Shown here: piece by piece, positions 8,392 through 18,646 of the stretch | Layout of the letters: each line of letters starts with the position of its first letter | How positions within the stretch are numbered: position 1 is the stretch's first letter | NCBI GenBank assembly: GCA_022647615.1 | Contig: JALCKZ010000001.1 | Span: 856,178-920,177 of the forward strand | Reading direction: 5' to 3' | Length of the DNA stretch: 64,000 bases | DNA from: Bacteroidales bacterium | GTDB lineage: Bacteria > Bacteroidota > Bacteroidia > Bacteroidales > UBA932 | Program-made: the position numbers and the translations under genes | Notes under the pieces: model-generated | The model's input: only the letters and a program-made list of their open reading frames with translations | What the model was told of the DNA's origin: nothing | Databases searched by the model: none

Positions 8392-8814
8392 ATGTTACAA
8401 CCAAAGAAAACCAAATTCAGAAGATGGCAGAAGGGCCGCATGAAAGGTGTAGCCCACAGAGGTAGTCAGCTTGCCTTTGGTTCATTCGGCATTAAGACCT
8501 TGGAGTCTTGCTGGATGACAGGTCAGCAAATAGAGGCTGCACGTCAGGCAGTTGTCCGTTATATGAAACGTGAAGGAAACGTATGGATCCGCATATTTCC
8601 GGATAAGCCTTATACAAGAAAACCTGCCGAAGTCCGTATGGGTAAAGGAAAAGGAAATCCTGAGGGATTTGTTGCACCTGTTACGCCAGGAAGAATGTTA
8701 ATAGAAGTTGAAGGTGTTCCCGTAGAGGTTGCCAGAGAGGCGCTTAGACTTGGAGCCCAGAAATTGCCCGTCTCTACAAAGTTTGTTGTAAGAAGGGATT
8801 ACGTTAAACAATAA
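8392..8814 (+). CDS. rplP: 50S ribosomal protein L16 (uL16)
   Basis: 140 residues, full length, with the conserved [19 protein letters not shown] start and the [14 protein letters not shown] loop that reaches the peptidyl-transferase region. It is the first gene of the block; rpsC, rplV and the rest of the usual upstream S10 cluster are absent here. Confidence 0.97.
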   Translation: MLQPKKTKFRRWQKGRMKGVAHRGSQLAFGSFGIKTLESCWMTGQQIEAARQAVVRYMKREGNVWIRIFPDKPYTRKPAEVRMGKGKGNPEGFVAPVTPGRMLIEVEGVPVEVAREALRLGAQKLPVSTKFVVRRDYVKQ

Positions 8815-8828
8815 TTGGAGATATTACC

Positions 8829-9032
8829 ATGAAAACAAAAGAAATACGCGAAATGTCAGAGAAGGATCTGAGGGAGCGCATAGAGACCAGCAGAGGTTCT
8901 CTTAACCAGATGCTTCTTAATCACGCAGTCTCTCCATTAGAGGATACGTCTCAAATTAAGAAAGCAAAAAAGGATATTACAAAGATGCTCACTGTTCTTA
9001 GTGAGATTGAGAATAAAAAACAATCTAAGTAA
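8829..9032 (+). CDS. rpmC: 50S ribosomal protein L29 (uL29)
   Basis: 67 residues, a two-helix protein at the exit-tunnel rim. It begins [18 protein letters not shown] and ends in a lysine-rich tail. Its stop codon overlaps the rpsQ start by one base, suggesting translational coupling. Confidence 0.95.
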   Translation: MKTKEIREMSEKDLRERIETSRGSLNQMLLNHAVSPLEDTSQIKKAKKDITKMLTVLSEIENKKQSK

Positions 9033-9286
9033 TGGAAAGAAAGCTAAGGAAAGTCAGAGTAGGTGTAGTGGTTAGCAACAAGATGGACAAATCCATAGTA
9101 GTTGCAGTAAAAACTAAGGAAATGCACCCTATTTACGGCAAGTTCGTAAATAAAACCACAAAGTTTGTAGCGCATGATGAGAAGAACGAATGTTCAGAAG
9201 GCGATACCGTAAAAATTATGGAGACTCGTCCTTTGAGCAAGACAAAGCGCTGGAGATTAGTAGAAATTGTTGAAAAAGTTAAATAA
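9032..9286 (+). CDS. rpsQ: 30S ribosomal protein S17 (uS17)
   Basis: 84 residues with the OB-fold signature [14 protein letters not shown] and HPIYGKFV. It is a primary 16S rRNA-binding protein. Start overlaps the rpmC stop (TAATG). Confidence 0.96.
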   Translation: MERKLRKVRVGVVVSNKMDKSIVVAVKTKEMHPIYGKFVNKTTKFVAHDEKNECSEGDTVKIMETRPLSKTKRWRLVEIVEKVK

Positions 9287-9288
9287 CC

Positions 9289-9654
9289 ATGATACAGCAG
9301 GAATCAAGATTAATGGTAGCCGACAACAGCGGAGCAAAGGAAGTTCTTTGCATTCGCGTGCTGGGAGGAACAAAGCGCCGTTATGCCGGTGTTGGAGATA
9401 AGATAGTTGTTGCGGTAAAGAGCGCAATCCCTGGAGCAGATGCCAAGAAGGGTTCTGTTTCCAAGGCAGTTGTTGTAAGAACAAAGAAAGAGGTCCGCAG
9501 ACCGGACGGTTCTTATATCAGATTTGACGAGAACGCCTGCGTCCTTTTGGACAGCCAGGGAGAAGTCAGAGGTACGCGTATTTTTGGCCCGGTAGCCAGA
9601 GAGCTTCGCGACAACTTTATGAAGATTGTTTCACTTGCCCCGGAGGTACTATAA
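9289..9654 (+). CDS. rplN: 50S ribosomal protein L14 (uL14)
   Basis: 121 residues, standard length, with [18 protein letters not shown] at the N-terminus and the [11 protein letters not shown] signature near the C-terminus. Two bases separate it from rpsQ. Confidence 0.97.
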   Translation: MIQQESRLMVADNSGAKEVLCIRVLGGTKRRYAGVGDKIVVAVKSAIPGADAKKGSVSKAVVVRTKKEVRRPDGSYIRFDENACVLLDSQGEVRGTRIFGPVARELRDNFMKIVSLAPEVL

Positions 9655-9673
9655 TAATAAGGAGGGTATAATA

Positions 9674-9997
9674 ATGAATGTAAAACTACACATTAAGAAA
9701 GGCGATACGGTCTTTGTAAACTCTGGAAACGATAGAGGCAAGCAGGGTAAAGTGCTAGCAGTTAATAAGGCTAAGATGCGTGCAGTTGTTGAGGGTCTCA
9801 ACATGGTAAGCAAGCATACAAAACCAAATGCTAAGAATCCGCAGGGCGGAATTATTAAGCAGGAGGCATCTATTCACATCTCTAATTTACAGGTTGTAGA
9901 TCCTGTTAAGGGTGGTCCTACAAAAATTGGCCGCCGCTTGAACGATAAAGGTAAACTTGTACGTTACGCTAAAAAGTCAGGGGAGGAAATTAAATAA
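9674..9997 (+). CDS. rplX: 50S ribosomal protein L24 (uL24)
   Basis: 107 residues with the KOW motif region [19 protein letters not shown]. The reading frame is open upstream to 9626, but the ATG at 9674 is the start: it is preceded by a full Shine–Dalgarno AAGGAGG at 9659–9665, a strong site for this phylum, and homologous proteins begin [11 protein letters not shown]. Its stop overlaps the rplE start by one base. Confidence 0.95.
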   Translation: MNVKLHIKKGDTVFVNSGNDRGKQGKVLAVNKAKMRAVVEGLNMVSKHTKPNAKNPQGGIIKQEASIHISNLQVVDPVKGGPTKIGRRLNDKGKLVRYAKKSGEEIK

Positions 9998-10737
9998 TGG
10001 CAGAAGAAGTAAAGAAGGAGCAGGCGCCTAAGGCAGAAGCTCCTAAGAAAGAAGCGGCTCCAAAACAGGAGAAAGCTCCTAAGGCTGCAAAACCTCAGAA
10101 AGAGGGAAAGCCTCAGAAAGAAGCTAAAGGTGGAAAGCAGGAAAAAGGTGGAGCAAAGAAAGCCGCAGCCGATCAGGTAAAACCAAAGGGCTGGGTTCCT
10201 AACCTGCAGAAACTTTATAAGGATGAAATTATAGCAAAGCTTACAAAGCAATTTGGCTATAAGACAATTATGCAAGTTCCAAAACTTCAGAAGATTACGG
10301 TTAACGAGGGTCTTGGAAGCGCAACTGCAGATAAAAAAATTGCAGAAAATGCTCAGGCAGAGTTGTCTATGATTACCGGCCAGAGAGCAATTCTTACTTA
10401 CTCAAAGAAAGATATTGCAACTTTCAAATTGAGAAAGGGAATGCCTATTGGTGTTAAAGTTACTTTAAGACAGACCAAGATGTACGAGTTCATGGAGAGA
10501 TTGATTAAGGTTTCTCTTCCTCGTATCAGGGACTTTAAAGGAATTGAGGAGAAGTTTGACGGAAGAGGCAACTATACTCTTGGATTAAAAGAGCAGGTTA
10601 TCTTCCCCGAGATTGATATTGATAAAGTTACTAAGGTAGTTGGTATGGAAATTACTTTTGTTACCAGCACCAATAGTGATGAGGAAGCTCGCGCTCTGCT
10701 TGCAGCCTTCGGTCTTCCTTTCAAGAAGAAAGCATAA
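9997..10737 (+). CDS. rplE: 50S ribosomal protein L5 (uL5) with N-terminal extension
   Basis: 246 residues. The canonical L5 domain, which binds 5S rRNA, starts near residue 68 at [10 protein letters not shown] and runs to the end with [15 protein letters not shown]. The preceding roughly 65 residues are an extra lysine/alanine/proline/glutamate-rich tail (repeats of APK and PQKE types), absent from ordinary L5 of about 180 residues. The start is fixed by the one-base overlap with rplX, so the extension is translated. It is probably disordered and basic, like the tail of L17 in the same operon. Confidence 0.94.
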   Translation: MAEEVKKEQAPKAEAPKKEAAPKQEKAPKAAKPQKEGKPQKEAKGGKQEKGGAKKAAADQVKPKGWVPNLQKLYKDEIIAKLTKQFGYKTIMQVPKLQKITVNEGLGSATADKKIAENAQAELSMITGQRAILTYSKKDIATFKLRKGMPIGVKVTLRQTKMYEFMERLIKVSLPRIRDFKGIEEKFDGRGNYTLGLKEQVIFPEIDIDKVTKVVGMEITFVTSTNSDEEARALLAAFGLPFKKKA

Positions 10738-10767
10738 CTTTTTGCAGAAAAAATTTAAAAAAAGAAT

Positions 10768-11037
10768 ATGGCAAAAGAATCAATGAAAGCGCGTGAAGTT
10801 AAGCGCGCCAAATTATGCGCCAAATATGCCGAGAAGCGTAAACAACTTAAGAAAGAGGGAAATTACGCTGCCTTGGATAAACTTCCAAAGAATTCCAGCC
10901 CGGTTAGATTACACAACCGCTGCTCTCTTACAGGAAGACCAAGAGGCTATATGCGCGTGTTCGGCATCAGCAGAATTCAATTCAGAGAGATGGCCAGCAA
11001 AGGTCTTATCCCGGGAGTGCATAAAGCTAGCTGGTAG
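10768..11037 (+). CDS. rpsN: 30S ribosomal protein S14 (uS14), zinc-free form
   Basis: 89 residues, the long form lacking the CxxC…CxxC zinc ribbon. It keeps [20 protein letters not shown] and ends ASW. It assembles in the head of the small subunit. Confidence 0.96.
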   Translation: MAKESMKAREVKRAKLCAKYAEKRKQLKKEGNYAALDKLPKNSSPVRLHNRCSLTGRPRGYMRVFGISRIQFREMASKGLIPGVHKASW

Positions 11038-11112
11038 CAGGTTACATTATTGGATATCGGGCGCCAAAATGACGCTGGTAAAGAGATTAAAAATTTAAAA
11101 AATTAAAGTAAA

Positions 11113-11508
11113 ATGACTGATCCAATTTCAGATTATTTAACAAGAATTAGGAACGCTTATCAGGCAGGACACAAAGTTGTTGACGTTCCTTCCTCTAGAA
11201 TGAAACAGGAGCTTACAAAAGTCCTTTTTGATAAAGGCTATATTTTAAGCTACAAGTTTGAAGAGGGAAAACCTGTCGGGAATATAAAGATAGCTCTTAA
11301 GTATCATCCTGATACTAAGCAGCCTGCTATCAAAAAACTAATAAGAATCAGCCGTCCGGGTCTTAGACAGTACAAGGGCGTTGCAGAGATGCCGCGCGTA
11401 CTTAACGGACTTGGCGTTGCAATCCTTTCTACTTCTAAGGGTATTATTACAGACAAGGAAGCTAAGGAGCAGAACGTCGGCGGTGAAGTTTTGTGCTACA
11501 TTTATTAA
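11113..11508 (+). CDS. rpsH: 30S ribosomal protein S8 (uS8)
   Basis: 131 residues with MTDPISDYLTRIRNA at the start and the GVAILSTSKGIITDKEA signature near the C-terminus. The only copy of the dispersed 9-mer in the ribosomal block (11273–11281) lies inside, encoding KPVGN. Confidence 0.97.
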   Translation: MTDPISDYLTRIRNAYQAGHKVVDVPSSRMKQELTKVLFDKGYILSYKFEEGKPVGNIKIALKYHPDTKQPAIKKLIRISRPGLRQYKGVAEMPRVLNGLGVAILSTSKGIITDKEAKEQNVGGEVLCYIY

Positions 11509-11526
11509 TAGAATTATTTTTTAATT

Positions 11527-12087
11527 ATGTCTAGAATAGGAAAATTACCTGTAAGCCTTCCCAAAGCTGTCACCGTTACGGTTGGACAGGATAATGTGGT
11601 GAAGGTTAAAGGCCCTCAAGGCGAGTTGAGCCAGAAGGTAGACCCTGATATCAAGGTCACCGTTGAGGGAGGCGTAGTGAAAGTAGAGAGACCTACAGAT
11701 CAGCCGCGCCACAGATCTTTGCACGGACTTTACCGTGCTCTTATCCACAATATGGTGGTAGGAGTTTCTGAGGGATACAAAATCCAGCAGGAGCTAATAG
11801 GAGTTGGATATCGTGTAGAAGCTCAAGGTCAGCTTTTAAAGTTCAGCCTTGGTTATTCTCACGATATTTATTTTCAGCTTCCCGATGAGGTTAAAGCTGA
11901 GGTTCCTCAAGTTAAGAAGGGTGCAAACCCTGTATTAATTCTTAGAAGCTGTGACAAGCAGCTGGTTGGCATGATTGCGGCAAAGATTCGTTCATTCCGC
12001 AGACCGGAGCCTTATAAGGGCAAGGGTATCAAGTATGAGGGTGAGTACATCCGCAGAAAGGCCGGTAAGACAGCAGCAGCTAAATAA
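11527..12087 (+). CDS. rplF: 50S ribosomal protein L6 (uL6)
   Basis: 186 residues, two L6 repeats. It begins [17 protein letters not shown] and carries the [19 protein letters not shown] signature at the C-terminus. Confidence 0.97.
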   Translation: MSRIGKLPVSLPKAVTVTVGQDNVVKVKGPQGELSQKVDPDIKVTVEGGVVKVERPTDQPRHRSLHGLYRALIHNMVVGVSEGYKIQQELIGVGYRVEAQGQLLKFSLGYSHDIYFQLPDEVKAEVPQVKKGANPVLILRSCDKQLVGMIAAKIRSFRRPEPYKGKGIKYEGEYIRRKAGKTAAAK

Positions 12088-12101
12088 CAGGAGGAGAGAT
12101 T

Positions 12102-12458
12102 ATGAATAAGACAGAAAGAAGACAGAGAATACGTTACCGCATCCGCAGAAATGTTTCCGGAACTGCAGAGAAACCAAGGATGAGCGTATTTAGAAGCAAT
12201 AAGCAAATCTATGTGCAGTTCATAGATGACCAGAAGGGCGTGACACTAGCTGCCGCTTCCTCTATGGATAAGGCGATTGCGCCTCAGACAAAGGGAAAGA
12301 CCAGCGTAGAAGTTGCAGCTCTTGTAGGCGCTGCAGCCGCTCAAGCAGCTGTTGCAAAGGGAATTAAAGAGGTCGCATTTGACCGCGGAGGTTACCTTTA
12401 TCACGGAAGAGTTAAAAGTTTGGCAGATGCCGCACGCAAAGGCGGACTTAAATTCTAA
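12102..12458 (+). CDS. rplR: 50S ribosomal protein L18 (uL18)
   Basis: 118 residues, a 5S rRNA-binding protein. It has the [13 protein letters not shown] segment ([16 protein letters not shown]) and ends [20 protein letters not shown]. An AGGAGG Shine–Dalgarno stands 8 bp before the ATG. Confidence 0.96.
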   Translation: MNKTERRQRIRYRIRRNVSGTAEKPRMSVFRSNKQIYVQFIDDQKGVTLAAASSMDKAIAPQTKGKTSVEVAALVGAAAAQAAVAKGIKEVAFDRGGYLYHGRVKSLADAARKGGLKF

Positions 12459-12463
12459 TTATT

Positions 12464-12991
12464 ATGGCAGAGAATAACAACGATAAAGAGAAAAGAGTTA
12501 GAACTACAGATCTGGAATTAAAAGACAGATTGGTTGCAGTTAGAAGAGTTACAAAGGTGACCAAGGGAGGCCGCCACTTCAGCTTTGCTGCCATAGTAGT
12601 TGTTGGAGATGAGAAAGGTGTTGTAGGCTACGGTCTGGGAAAGGCTAATGAGGTCACGACAGCTATCTCCAAAGGAATAGAGGACGCTAAGAAGAATCTT
12701 GTAAAGGTTCCTCTTAACAAGGAGACAATTCCTCATGAGCAAGTTGCAAAATTTGGTGGTGCAGAGGTCTTTATGAAACCTGCAGCTCCAGGAACCGGAG
12801 TAAAGGCCGGAGGTGCAATGCGTGCTGTGTTTGAGTCAGTTGGCGTACACGACGTCCTTGCAAAATCTAAAGGTTCATCAAACCCTCACAACCTTGTAAA
12901 GGCTACAATTGGCGCTCTTGCTCAGATGAGAGATGCTTACACCGTTGCAGGCGTTAGAGGTGTTCCAATGAAGAATGTATTTAACGGATAG
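12464..12991 (+). CDS. rpsE: 30S ribosomal protein S5 (uS5)
   Basis: 175 residues with the N-terminal double-stranded-RNA-binding fold ([19 protein letters not shown]) and the [12 protein letters not shown] segment. It acts in decoding fidelity. Confidence 0.97.
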   Translation: MAENNNDKEKRVRTTDLELKDRLVAVRRVTKVTKGGRHFSFAAIVVVGDEKGVVGYGLGKANEVTTAISKGIEDAKKNLVKVPLNKETIPHEQVAKFGGAEVFMKPAAPGTGVKAGGAMRAVFESVGVHDVLAKSKGSSNPHNLVKATIGALAQMRDAYTVAGVRGVPMKNVFNG

Positions 12992-13003
12992 GAGATTTGG
13001 AAG

Positions 13004-13186
13004 ATGGCTAAAGTTAGAATTACACAAACTATAAGCAGAAACGGTGCAACAAAAAGACAAATTGCAACGCTTTACGCTTTAGGAATCAGAAGAATTCATC
13101 ATTCCGTAGAAGTTGAACTTAATCCTGTTAACAAGGGAATGATTGAGAAAGTTCGTCACCTTGTTACAATAGAGGATATTAAATAG
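13004..13186 (+). CDS. rpmD: 50S ribosomal protein L30 (uL30)
   Basis: 60 residues, MAKVRITQTISRNGATKRQI at the start, standard length and position between rpsE and rplO. Confidence 0.95.
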   Translation: MAKVRITQTISRNGATKRQIATLYALGIRRIHHSVEVELNPVNKGMIEKVRHLVTIEDIK

Positions 13187-13197
13187 GAGATTTTAAG

Positions 13198-13647
13198 ATG
13201 AAACTACATACATTAAAACCCGCAAAGGGTGCCCTAGGAAGGCATAAGAGAATAGGACGCGGAGAAGGTTCCGGACACGGCGGCACTTCCACACGCGGTA
13301 TGAACGGTGCTAAACAGCGCAGCGGCTACCACGATAAGATTGGATTCCAGGGAGGTCAGATGCCAATCCAGAGACAACTTCCAAAGTTCGGTTTTAACAA
13401 CCCTAAAAAGATTGAGTATAAGGTTATTAACCTGTCCTCTCTACAAACGCTTAGTGAAAAGCTTAAGGTTACCGCAATTAACAAGGAGACTCTTATTGAG
13501 AATGGACTTGTTTCCAAGAAAGATCTTGTAAAGATTCTTGGCAACGGAGAACTTAAAGCAAAGCTGGATGTTACGGCAAATGCTTTCTCAAAGTCAGCTA
13601 AAGAGAAAATTGAGGCTGCAAAAGGAACTGCAACTGTAATAAAGTAA
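13198..13647 (+). CDS. rplO: 50S ribosomal protein L15 (uL15)
   Basis: 149 residues with the glycine-rich basic N-terminus (RIGRGEGSGHGGTSTRG, GFQGGQMPIQRQLPKFGF) that threads into 23S rRNA. It immediately precedes secY, as usual. Confidence 0.97.
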   Translation: MKLHTLKPAKGALGRHKRIGRGEGSGHGGTSTRGMNGAKQRSGYHDKIGFQGGQMPIQRQLPKFGFNNPKKIEYKVINLSSLQTLSEKLKVTAINKETLIENGLVSKKDLVKILGNGELKAKLDVTANAFSKSAKEKIEAAKGTATVIK

Positions 13648-13651
13648 AATA

Positions 13652-14977
13652 ATGAAGAGACTAATTGAAACTATAAAGAACATTTTCAAGATAGAGGAAC
13701 TGAAAAAGAGGATAATCTATACGCTTCTTCTTTTGCTGGTTTATCGTCTGGGAAGCTTTGTAGTAATGCCCGGCATCGACCCGTCTTTGATTGCCAATTC
13801 AGATTTGGCTGCAAAGACTTCAGAGGGTCTTCTTGGCTTGCTGAATATGTTTTCCGGAGGTGCTTTTGGAAATGCTTCAATCTTTGCGCTGGGTGTAATG
13901 CCTTACATCTCCGCATCAATTGTCCTTCAGCTGCTTGGAATTATGATCCCTTACTTCCAGAAAATGCAGAGAGAAGGGGAGAGCGGAAGAAGAAAGATGA
14001 ACCAATGGACCAGATATCTGACCATTGTTATTCTGGCAGTACAGGCACCTGCTTATCTAACTAGTTTGCACACAACGCTTCCGGAAGATGCATTTTTACT
14101 TCACGGATTTTCATTCACGCTGTTCGCAACAATGGTGTTGATTGGCGGTACAATATTTATTATGTGGCTCGGCGAAAGAATTACAGATAGAGGTCTTGGA
14201 AACGGAATATCATTAATCATCATGGTTGGTATCGTTGCAAGGCTTCCATATGCACTTGCTGCTGAGGTTGGTACAAGAGCTAATGCTACAACGGGAGGCA
14301 TCTTGATGCTGATAGTTGAGCTCATTTTCTTGTTCCTTGTTTTTGCCGCAACAATTGCACTTGTTCAGGGAACCCGCAAAGTTCCGGTACAGTATGCAAA
14401 AAGAATCGTAGGCAACAAGCAGTACGGTGGCGTAAGACAGTATATTCCTTTAAAGATTAATGCTGCCGGCGTTATGCCAATCATCTTTGCCCAGGCATTG
14501 ATGTTGTTCCCGCTGTTGTTCTCAAGATTTGATGCAACCCGCGGACTTGCAGCTACTATGAGCGACTATAAAGGATTCTGGTACAACTTGGTATTTGGAT
14601 TCTTGATTGTGATATTTACTTATTTCTATACCGCAGTCACTGTAAATCCTACCATGATGGCAGAGGATATGAAGAGAAACGGAGGTTTTATTCCTGGAGT
14701 TAAGCCGGGCAAGAAAACTGTTGATTATCTGGATAGTATAATGTCACGCATTACGCTTCCGGGTTCATTTTTCCTGGCAATTGTCGGAATTATGCCTGCG
14801 TTTGCAATGATACTTGGAATTAACAACCAGTTTGCACAATTCTATGGAGGAACAAGCTTGCTGATTGTTGTTGGAGTTATCCTTGATACATTGCAGCAGA
14901 TTGAGAGTTATTTGTTAATGAGGCACTATGACGGACTTATGAAAACGGGACGTCTGAAAGGCCGTACTAATTTTTAG
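13652..14977 (+). CDS. secY: Protein translocase subunit SecY
   Basis: 441 residues, ten membrane segments, the central channel of the Sec translocon. Signature segments include GIMPYISASI-like VMPYISASIVLQLL, GERITDRGLGNGISLII and the NPTMMAEDMKRNGGFIPG loop. Five bases separate it from rplO. Confidence 0.97.
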   Translation: MKRLIETIKNIFKIEELKKRIIYTLLLLLVYRLGSFVVMPGIDPSLIANSDLAAKTSEGLLGLLNMFSGGAFGNASIFALGVMPYISASIVLQLLGIMIPYFQKMQREGESGRRKMNQWTRYLTIVILAVQAPAYLTSLHTTLPEDAFLLHGFSFTLFATMVLIGGTIFIMWLGERITDRGLGNGISLIIMVGIVARLPYALAAEVGTRANATTGGILMLIVELIFLFLVFAATIALVQGTRKVPVQYAKRIVGNKQYGGVRQYIPLKINAAGVMPIIFAQALMLFPLLFSRFDATRGLAATMSDYKGFWYNLVFGFLIVIFTYFYTAVTVNPTMMAEDMKRNGGFIPGVKPGKKTVDYLDSIMSRITLPGSFFLAIVGIMPAFAMILGINNQFAQFYGGTSLLIVVGVILDTLQQIESYLLMRHYDGLMKTGRLKGRTNF

Positions 14978-14998
14978 AGAAACCCGGAAGGGGTTAGG

Positions 14999-15775
14999 AT
15001 GATACATTATAAAACCTTAGAAGAGATAGAGATTCTTAAAGAGAATGCAATCTTGGTTTCCAAGACTTTGGCCGAGGTGGGCAAGGCCGTGGCTCCCGGA
15101 GTTAAAACAAAAACTCTGGACAAGCTTGCGGAAGAGTTCATCAGGGACAACGGGGCAATTCCCGGTTTTCTTGGTTATGACGGTTTTCCCGGAACGCTGT
15201 GCCTGTCAGTGAATGACGTTGTGGTTCACGGTTTTCCAAGCGAGTATGAGCTAAAAGAGGGAGACATTATTTCCGTAGATTGCGGCACTATCTATAAAGG
15301 GTTTTTTGGAGATTCAGCTTATACTTTTCCTGTTGGAGAAGTTGATGCAGAGACGGCATTGCTTCTTAAGACAACTGAGGAGTCCTTGTATTTAGGTGCT
15401 GCTCAGGCAATTGACGGAAACAGGATTGGAGATATAGGCAACGCGGTTCAGCAACATTGTGAGTCTCAGGGATTTTCTGTCGTGAGAGAAATGGTCGGCC
15501 ATGGCATTGGAAAAGATATGCATGAAGATCCGATGGTTCCAAACTACGGAAAACCGGGGACAGGCAAGAAGCTGAGAGAAGGGATGGTAATTTGCATTGA
15601 GCCAATGATAAATGCCGGAGTTAAAGAGGTTTACATCCAGGATAATGACTGGGGTGTTGCCACGGCGGACGGCAAGAAATCTGCTCACTTTGAATTTACT
15701 GTCGCAGTAAAAAAAGGAAAGCCGCAAATCCTGACCACTTACGACTACATTAACAAATTAAAGAATAAAAATTAG
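14999..15775 (+). CDS. map: Methionine aminopeptidase, type I
   Basis: 258 residues of the pita-bread fold. Metal ligands are visible in SVDCGTIYKG, GDSAYTF, GHGIGKDMHEDP and CIEPM. It removes the initiator methionine from nascent chains. It lies in the operon between secY and infA, a common arrangement. Confidence 0.96.
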   Translation: MIHYKTLEEIEILKENAILVSKTLAEVGKAVAPGVKTKTLDKLAEEFIRDNGAIPGFLGYDGFPGTLCLSVNDVVVHGFPSEYELKEGDIISVDCGTIYKGFFGDSAYTFPVGEVDAETALLLKTTEESLYLGAAQAIDGNRIGDIGNAVQQHCESQGFSVVREMVGHGIGKDMHEDPMVPNYGKPGTGKKLREGMVICIEPMINAGVKEVYIQDNDWGVATADGKKSAHFEFTVAVKKGKPQILTTYDYINKLKNKN

Positions 15776-15778
15776 CGT

Positions 15779-15997
15779 ATGTCAAAACAAGAGGCAATAG
15801 AGAAAGACGGAACAATTCTGGAGGCGCTGTCCAATGCAATGTTCAAAGTTGAACTGGATAACGGCCCTGTTATTATTGCGCACATCTCCGGAAAGATGAG
15901 AATGCATTACATTAAGATTCTTCCGGGAGATAGAGTAAAAGTTGAGATGTCTCCTTATGATTTGACTAAAGGAAGAATTTCATTCAGATATAAATAA
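15779..15997 (+). CDS. infA: Translation initiation factor IF-1
   Basis: 72 residues, S1/OB-fold, beginning [20 protein letters not shown] and ending [12 protein letters not shown]. It binds the ribosomal A site during initiation. Confidence 0.97.
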   Translation: MSKQEAIEKDGTILEALSNAMFKVELDNGPVIIAHISGKMRMHYIKILPGDRVKVEMSPYDLTKGRISFRYK

Positions 15998-16030
15998 CTC
16001 TGTAAGAATAAATTATAAAATTATAATACG

Positions 16031-16147
16031 ATGAAAGTTAAAGCATCAATTAAGAAGCGCAGTGAAGATTGCAAAATTGTAAGACGTAAAGGACGTGTTT
16101 ACATCATCTGCAAAAAAACTCCTAAGTTTAAAATGCGCCAGGGTTAG
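16031..16147 (+). CDS. rpmJ: 50S ribosomal protein L36 (bL36)
   Basis: A 38-residue protein read directly from the sequence: begins [19 protein letters not shown] and ends KFKMRQG. It lies between infA and rpsM as expected. The usual Cys-Cys-Cys-His zinc site is incomplete: only two cysteines remain and the histidine is replaced by phenylalanine, so this is the non-zinc form. Confidence 0.93.
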   Translation: MKVKASIKKRSEDCKIVRRKGRVYIICKKTPKFKMRQG

Positions 16148-16206
16148 CAGTTGCTGATTCCTGAAAGTGAATTTGTAATTAATAAAACAAAAGTAAACAA
16201 TAGATT

Positions 16207-16584
16207 ATGGCACGTATAGCCGGAGTAGATTTACCAAAAAACAAAAGGGGAGAGATAGGTCTGACCTATATCTTCGGAATTGGTCGCAAGTCTGCCAAAA
16301 AAATCCTTGAGAGTAATCACATTGATGTGAATACCAAGGTGCAAGATTGGACAGATGACCAAATTGCTGCAATCAGACAAACTATTGCAGCAGACTATAA
16401 GATTGAGGGCGAGCTTAGAACCGCAACTCAATTAAACATTAAACGTCTTATGGACATCGGATGCTACAGAGGCATTCGCCATAGACTAGGACTGCCTGTC
16501 AGAGGGCAAAGCACAAAAAACAATGCTCGTACCAGAAAGGGTAAGAAGAAGACAGTAGCTAATAAGAAGAAAGCAACTAAATAA
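16207..16584 (+). CDS. rpsM: 30S ribosomal protein S13 (uS13)
   Basis: 125 residues with [20 protein letters not shown], the [10 protein letters not shown] helix-hairpin-helix and a lysine-rich tail after [14 protein letters not shown]. Confidence 0.97.
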   Translation: MARIAGVDLPKNKRGEIGLTYIFGIGRKSAKKILESNHIDVNTKVQDWTDDQIAAIRQTIAADYKIEGELRTATQLNIKRLMDIGCYRGIRHRLGLPVRGQSTKNNARTRKGKKKTVANKKKATK

Positions 16585-16597
16585 AGGCAGTTAGATT

Positions 16598-16987
16598 ATG
16601 GCAAAGAAAGTTGTTACAAATAAAAAGAGAGTTGTTAAAGTAGAAGCTCTGGGCCAGGCTCATATCACTTCTACATTCAACAATGTGATTGTAACCTTGA
16701 CCAATCTTAAGGGTCAGGTTATAAGCTGGTCTTCTGCCGGCAAGATGGGTTTCAGAGGATCTAAGAAAAATACTCCTTATGCTGCTCAGGTTGCAGCAGA
16801 GGATTGTGCCAAAGCTGCGTTTGACGCAGGATTGCGCAAGGTTAAGGCTTATGTAAAAGGCCCCGGCGCAGGAAGAGAATCTGCAATTAGAACAATTCAC
16901 AATGCGGGAATAGAAGTAGCTGAAATTATAGACGTTACGCCACTTCCTCACAACGGCTGCAGACCAAAGGGCCGCCGCAGAGTTTAA
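16598..16987 (+). CDS. rpsK: 30S ribosomal protein S11 (uS11)
   Basis: 129 residues with the conserved [15 protein letters not shown] segment, [11 protein letters not shown] and the terminal [12 protein letters not shown]. Part of the platform of the small subunit. Confidence 0.97.
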   Translation: MAKKVVTNKKRVVKVEALGQAHITSTFNNVIVTLTNLKGQVISWSSAGKMGFRGSKKNTPYAAQVAAEDCAKAAFDAGLRKVKAYVKGPGAGRESAIRTIHNAGIEVAEIIDVTPLPHNGCRPKGRRRV

Positions 16988-17007
16988 CTGATAAAACGTA
17001 AAAGATT

Positions 17008-17613
17008 ATGGCAAGATATACTGGACCAAAAACAAAAATTGCCCGCAAATTTGGCGAGCCAATTTACGGTGCTGATAAGAGCTTTGAGAAGAAGAACTGC
17101 CCTCCGGGACAGCACGGCATGGCTAAGAAGAGAAAGAAAGTCTCTGAGTACGGCACTCAGTTAAAAGAGAAAGAAAAAGTTAAATATACATACGGAGTAT
17201 TGGAGAGACAATTCCGCAATCTGTTTACAGCAGCTTCCAAGATGAAGGGAATCACCGGTATCAATTTGCTGATGCTTCTGGAGTCAAGATTGGATAACGT
17301 TGTTTACAGACTTGGCATTGCTCCTACGCGCGCAGCTGCAAGACAGCTTGTTAGCCACCGTCACATTGTTCTTAACGGAACTGTAGCAAGCATTCCTTCT
17401 ACACACGTTAAACCTGGTGATGTTGTAGGTGTAAGAGAGAGATCCAAGAGCATGGAAGTTATTCAGAGCGCTATTGCCGCCAATCCTGCAAAATATTCTT
17501 GGCTAGAATGGAATTCAGACACTTTAAGCGGTAAATTCTTAAATTTGCCTGAGAGAACGGAAATTCCGGAGACCATTAATGAACAGCTCATCGTCGAGTT
17601 GTACTCTAAGTAG
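17008..17613 (+). CDS. rpsD: 30S ribosomal protein S4 (uS4)
   Basis: 201 residues. It has the N-terminal [19 protein letters not shown] segment and an S4 RNA-binding domain ([20 protein letters not shown]). A primary 16S rRNA-binding protein that in many bacteria also autoregulates this operon. Confidence 0.97.
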   Translation: MARYTGPKTKIARKFGEPIYGADKSFEKKNCPPGQHGMAKKRKKVSEYGTQLKEKEKVKYTYGVLERQFRNLFTAASKMKGITGINLLMLLESRLDNVVYRLGIAPTRAAARQLVSHRHIVLNGTVASIPSTHVKPGDVVGVRERSKSMEVIQSAIAANPAKYSWLEWNSDTLSGKFLNLPERTEIPETINEQLIVELYSK

Positions 17614-17648
17614 TAACGAGTTTTAACTGAAAAATTAAATTTAAAAAT

Positions 17649-18641
17649 ATGGCAATATTAGCATTTCAAAAACCGGACAAGGTAATAATGCTGGAGTCCA
17701 CGGATACCTTTGGAAAATTCGAATTTAGGCCTTTGGAGCCTAGGTATGGAATTACCATTGGCAATGCGCTTAGACGTGTGTTGTTATCTTCACTGGAAGG
17801 CTTTGCAATCACCTCCGTTAAAATAGAGGGAGTTGATCATGAGTTTGCCACTATCCACGGTGTGATTGAGGGGGTTATAGACATTATTCTTAATCTTAAG
17901 AAAGTAAGATTTAAGAGAATGGTAGAGAGCGAGGATGGAGAGACCGTTTCTATCACAGTCAGCGGAAAGAAAGAGATGACCGCAGAGGACATCTCCAAGA
18001 GCCTTACATCATTCAAGGTTCTTAATCCACAGCAGCACATCTGCTTTATGGAGGAATCCGTAAAGATTAAGATGACTTTGACTATTGGCAAAGGCAGAGG
18101 CTGGGTTCCGGCAGAGGAAAATAAGGATGAAAATGCTCCGGCAGGGACAATCCCAATTGATTCCATATATACTCCAATCGTAAATGTCAAATACACGGTA
18201 GCACCATGCCGTATAGCACAAAAGACAGATTATGAGAGTCTTAATATAGAAATCACGACAGATGGCTCTATTCAGCCAAAGGAGGCTTTGAAGGAAGCTG
18301 CAAAGATTCTTATCTATCACTTCATGCTATTCTCAGATGAGAAGATGTCATTTGAGCAGAGCGCGGAGAAAGAGAATTCAGAATTGGATGAGGAGACGTT
18401 GAGAATGCGTCAGCTTCTTATGAAGAAGTTAAGCGATATGGATTTGTCCGTAAGAGCGCTTAACTGCTTAAAGGCAGCTGATATTGAGACGTTTGCAGAC
18501 CTTGTTTCACACCAGAAGAATGAACTTGTGAAGTTCCGTAATTTTGGAAAGAAGTCATTAACGGAAATAGAGTCTCTGATTGACAAGCACAGATTGTCAT
18601 TTGGAATGGATATTTCCAAATATAACATTGATAAAAAGTAG
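17649..18641 (+). CDS. rpoA: RNA polymerase subunit alpha
   Basis: 330 residues. The N-terminal assembly domain holds [20 protein letters not shown], and after a short acidic linker the C-terminal domain follows ([22 protein letters not shown]), which contacts DNA and regulators. Located between rpsD and rplQ as usual. Confidence 0.97.
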   Translation: MAILAFQKPDKVIMLESTDTFGKFEFRPLEPRYGITIGNALRRVLLSSLEGFAITSVKIEGVDHEFATIHGVIEGVIDIILNLKKVRFKRMVESEDGETVSITVSGKKEMTAEDISKSLTSFKVLNPQQHICFMEESVKIKMTLTIGKGRGWVPAEENKDENAPAGTIPIDSIYTPIVNVKYTVAPCRIAQKTDYESLNIEITTDGSIQPKEALKEAAKILIYHFMLFSDEKMSFEQSAEKENSELDEETLRMRQLLMKKLSDMDLSVRALNCLKAADIETFADLVSHQKNELVKFRNFGKKSLTEIESLIDKHRLSFGMDISKYNIDKK

Positions 18642-18646
18642 AAGAC

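Noticed and set aside
9626..9673. Upstream start for rplX
   Set aside because: It would overlap rplN and skip the strong AAGGAGG site placed for ATG 9674.
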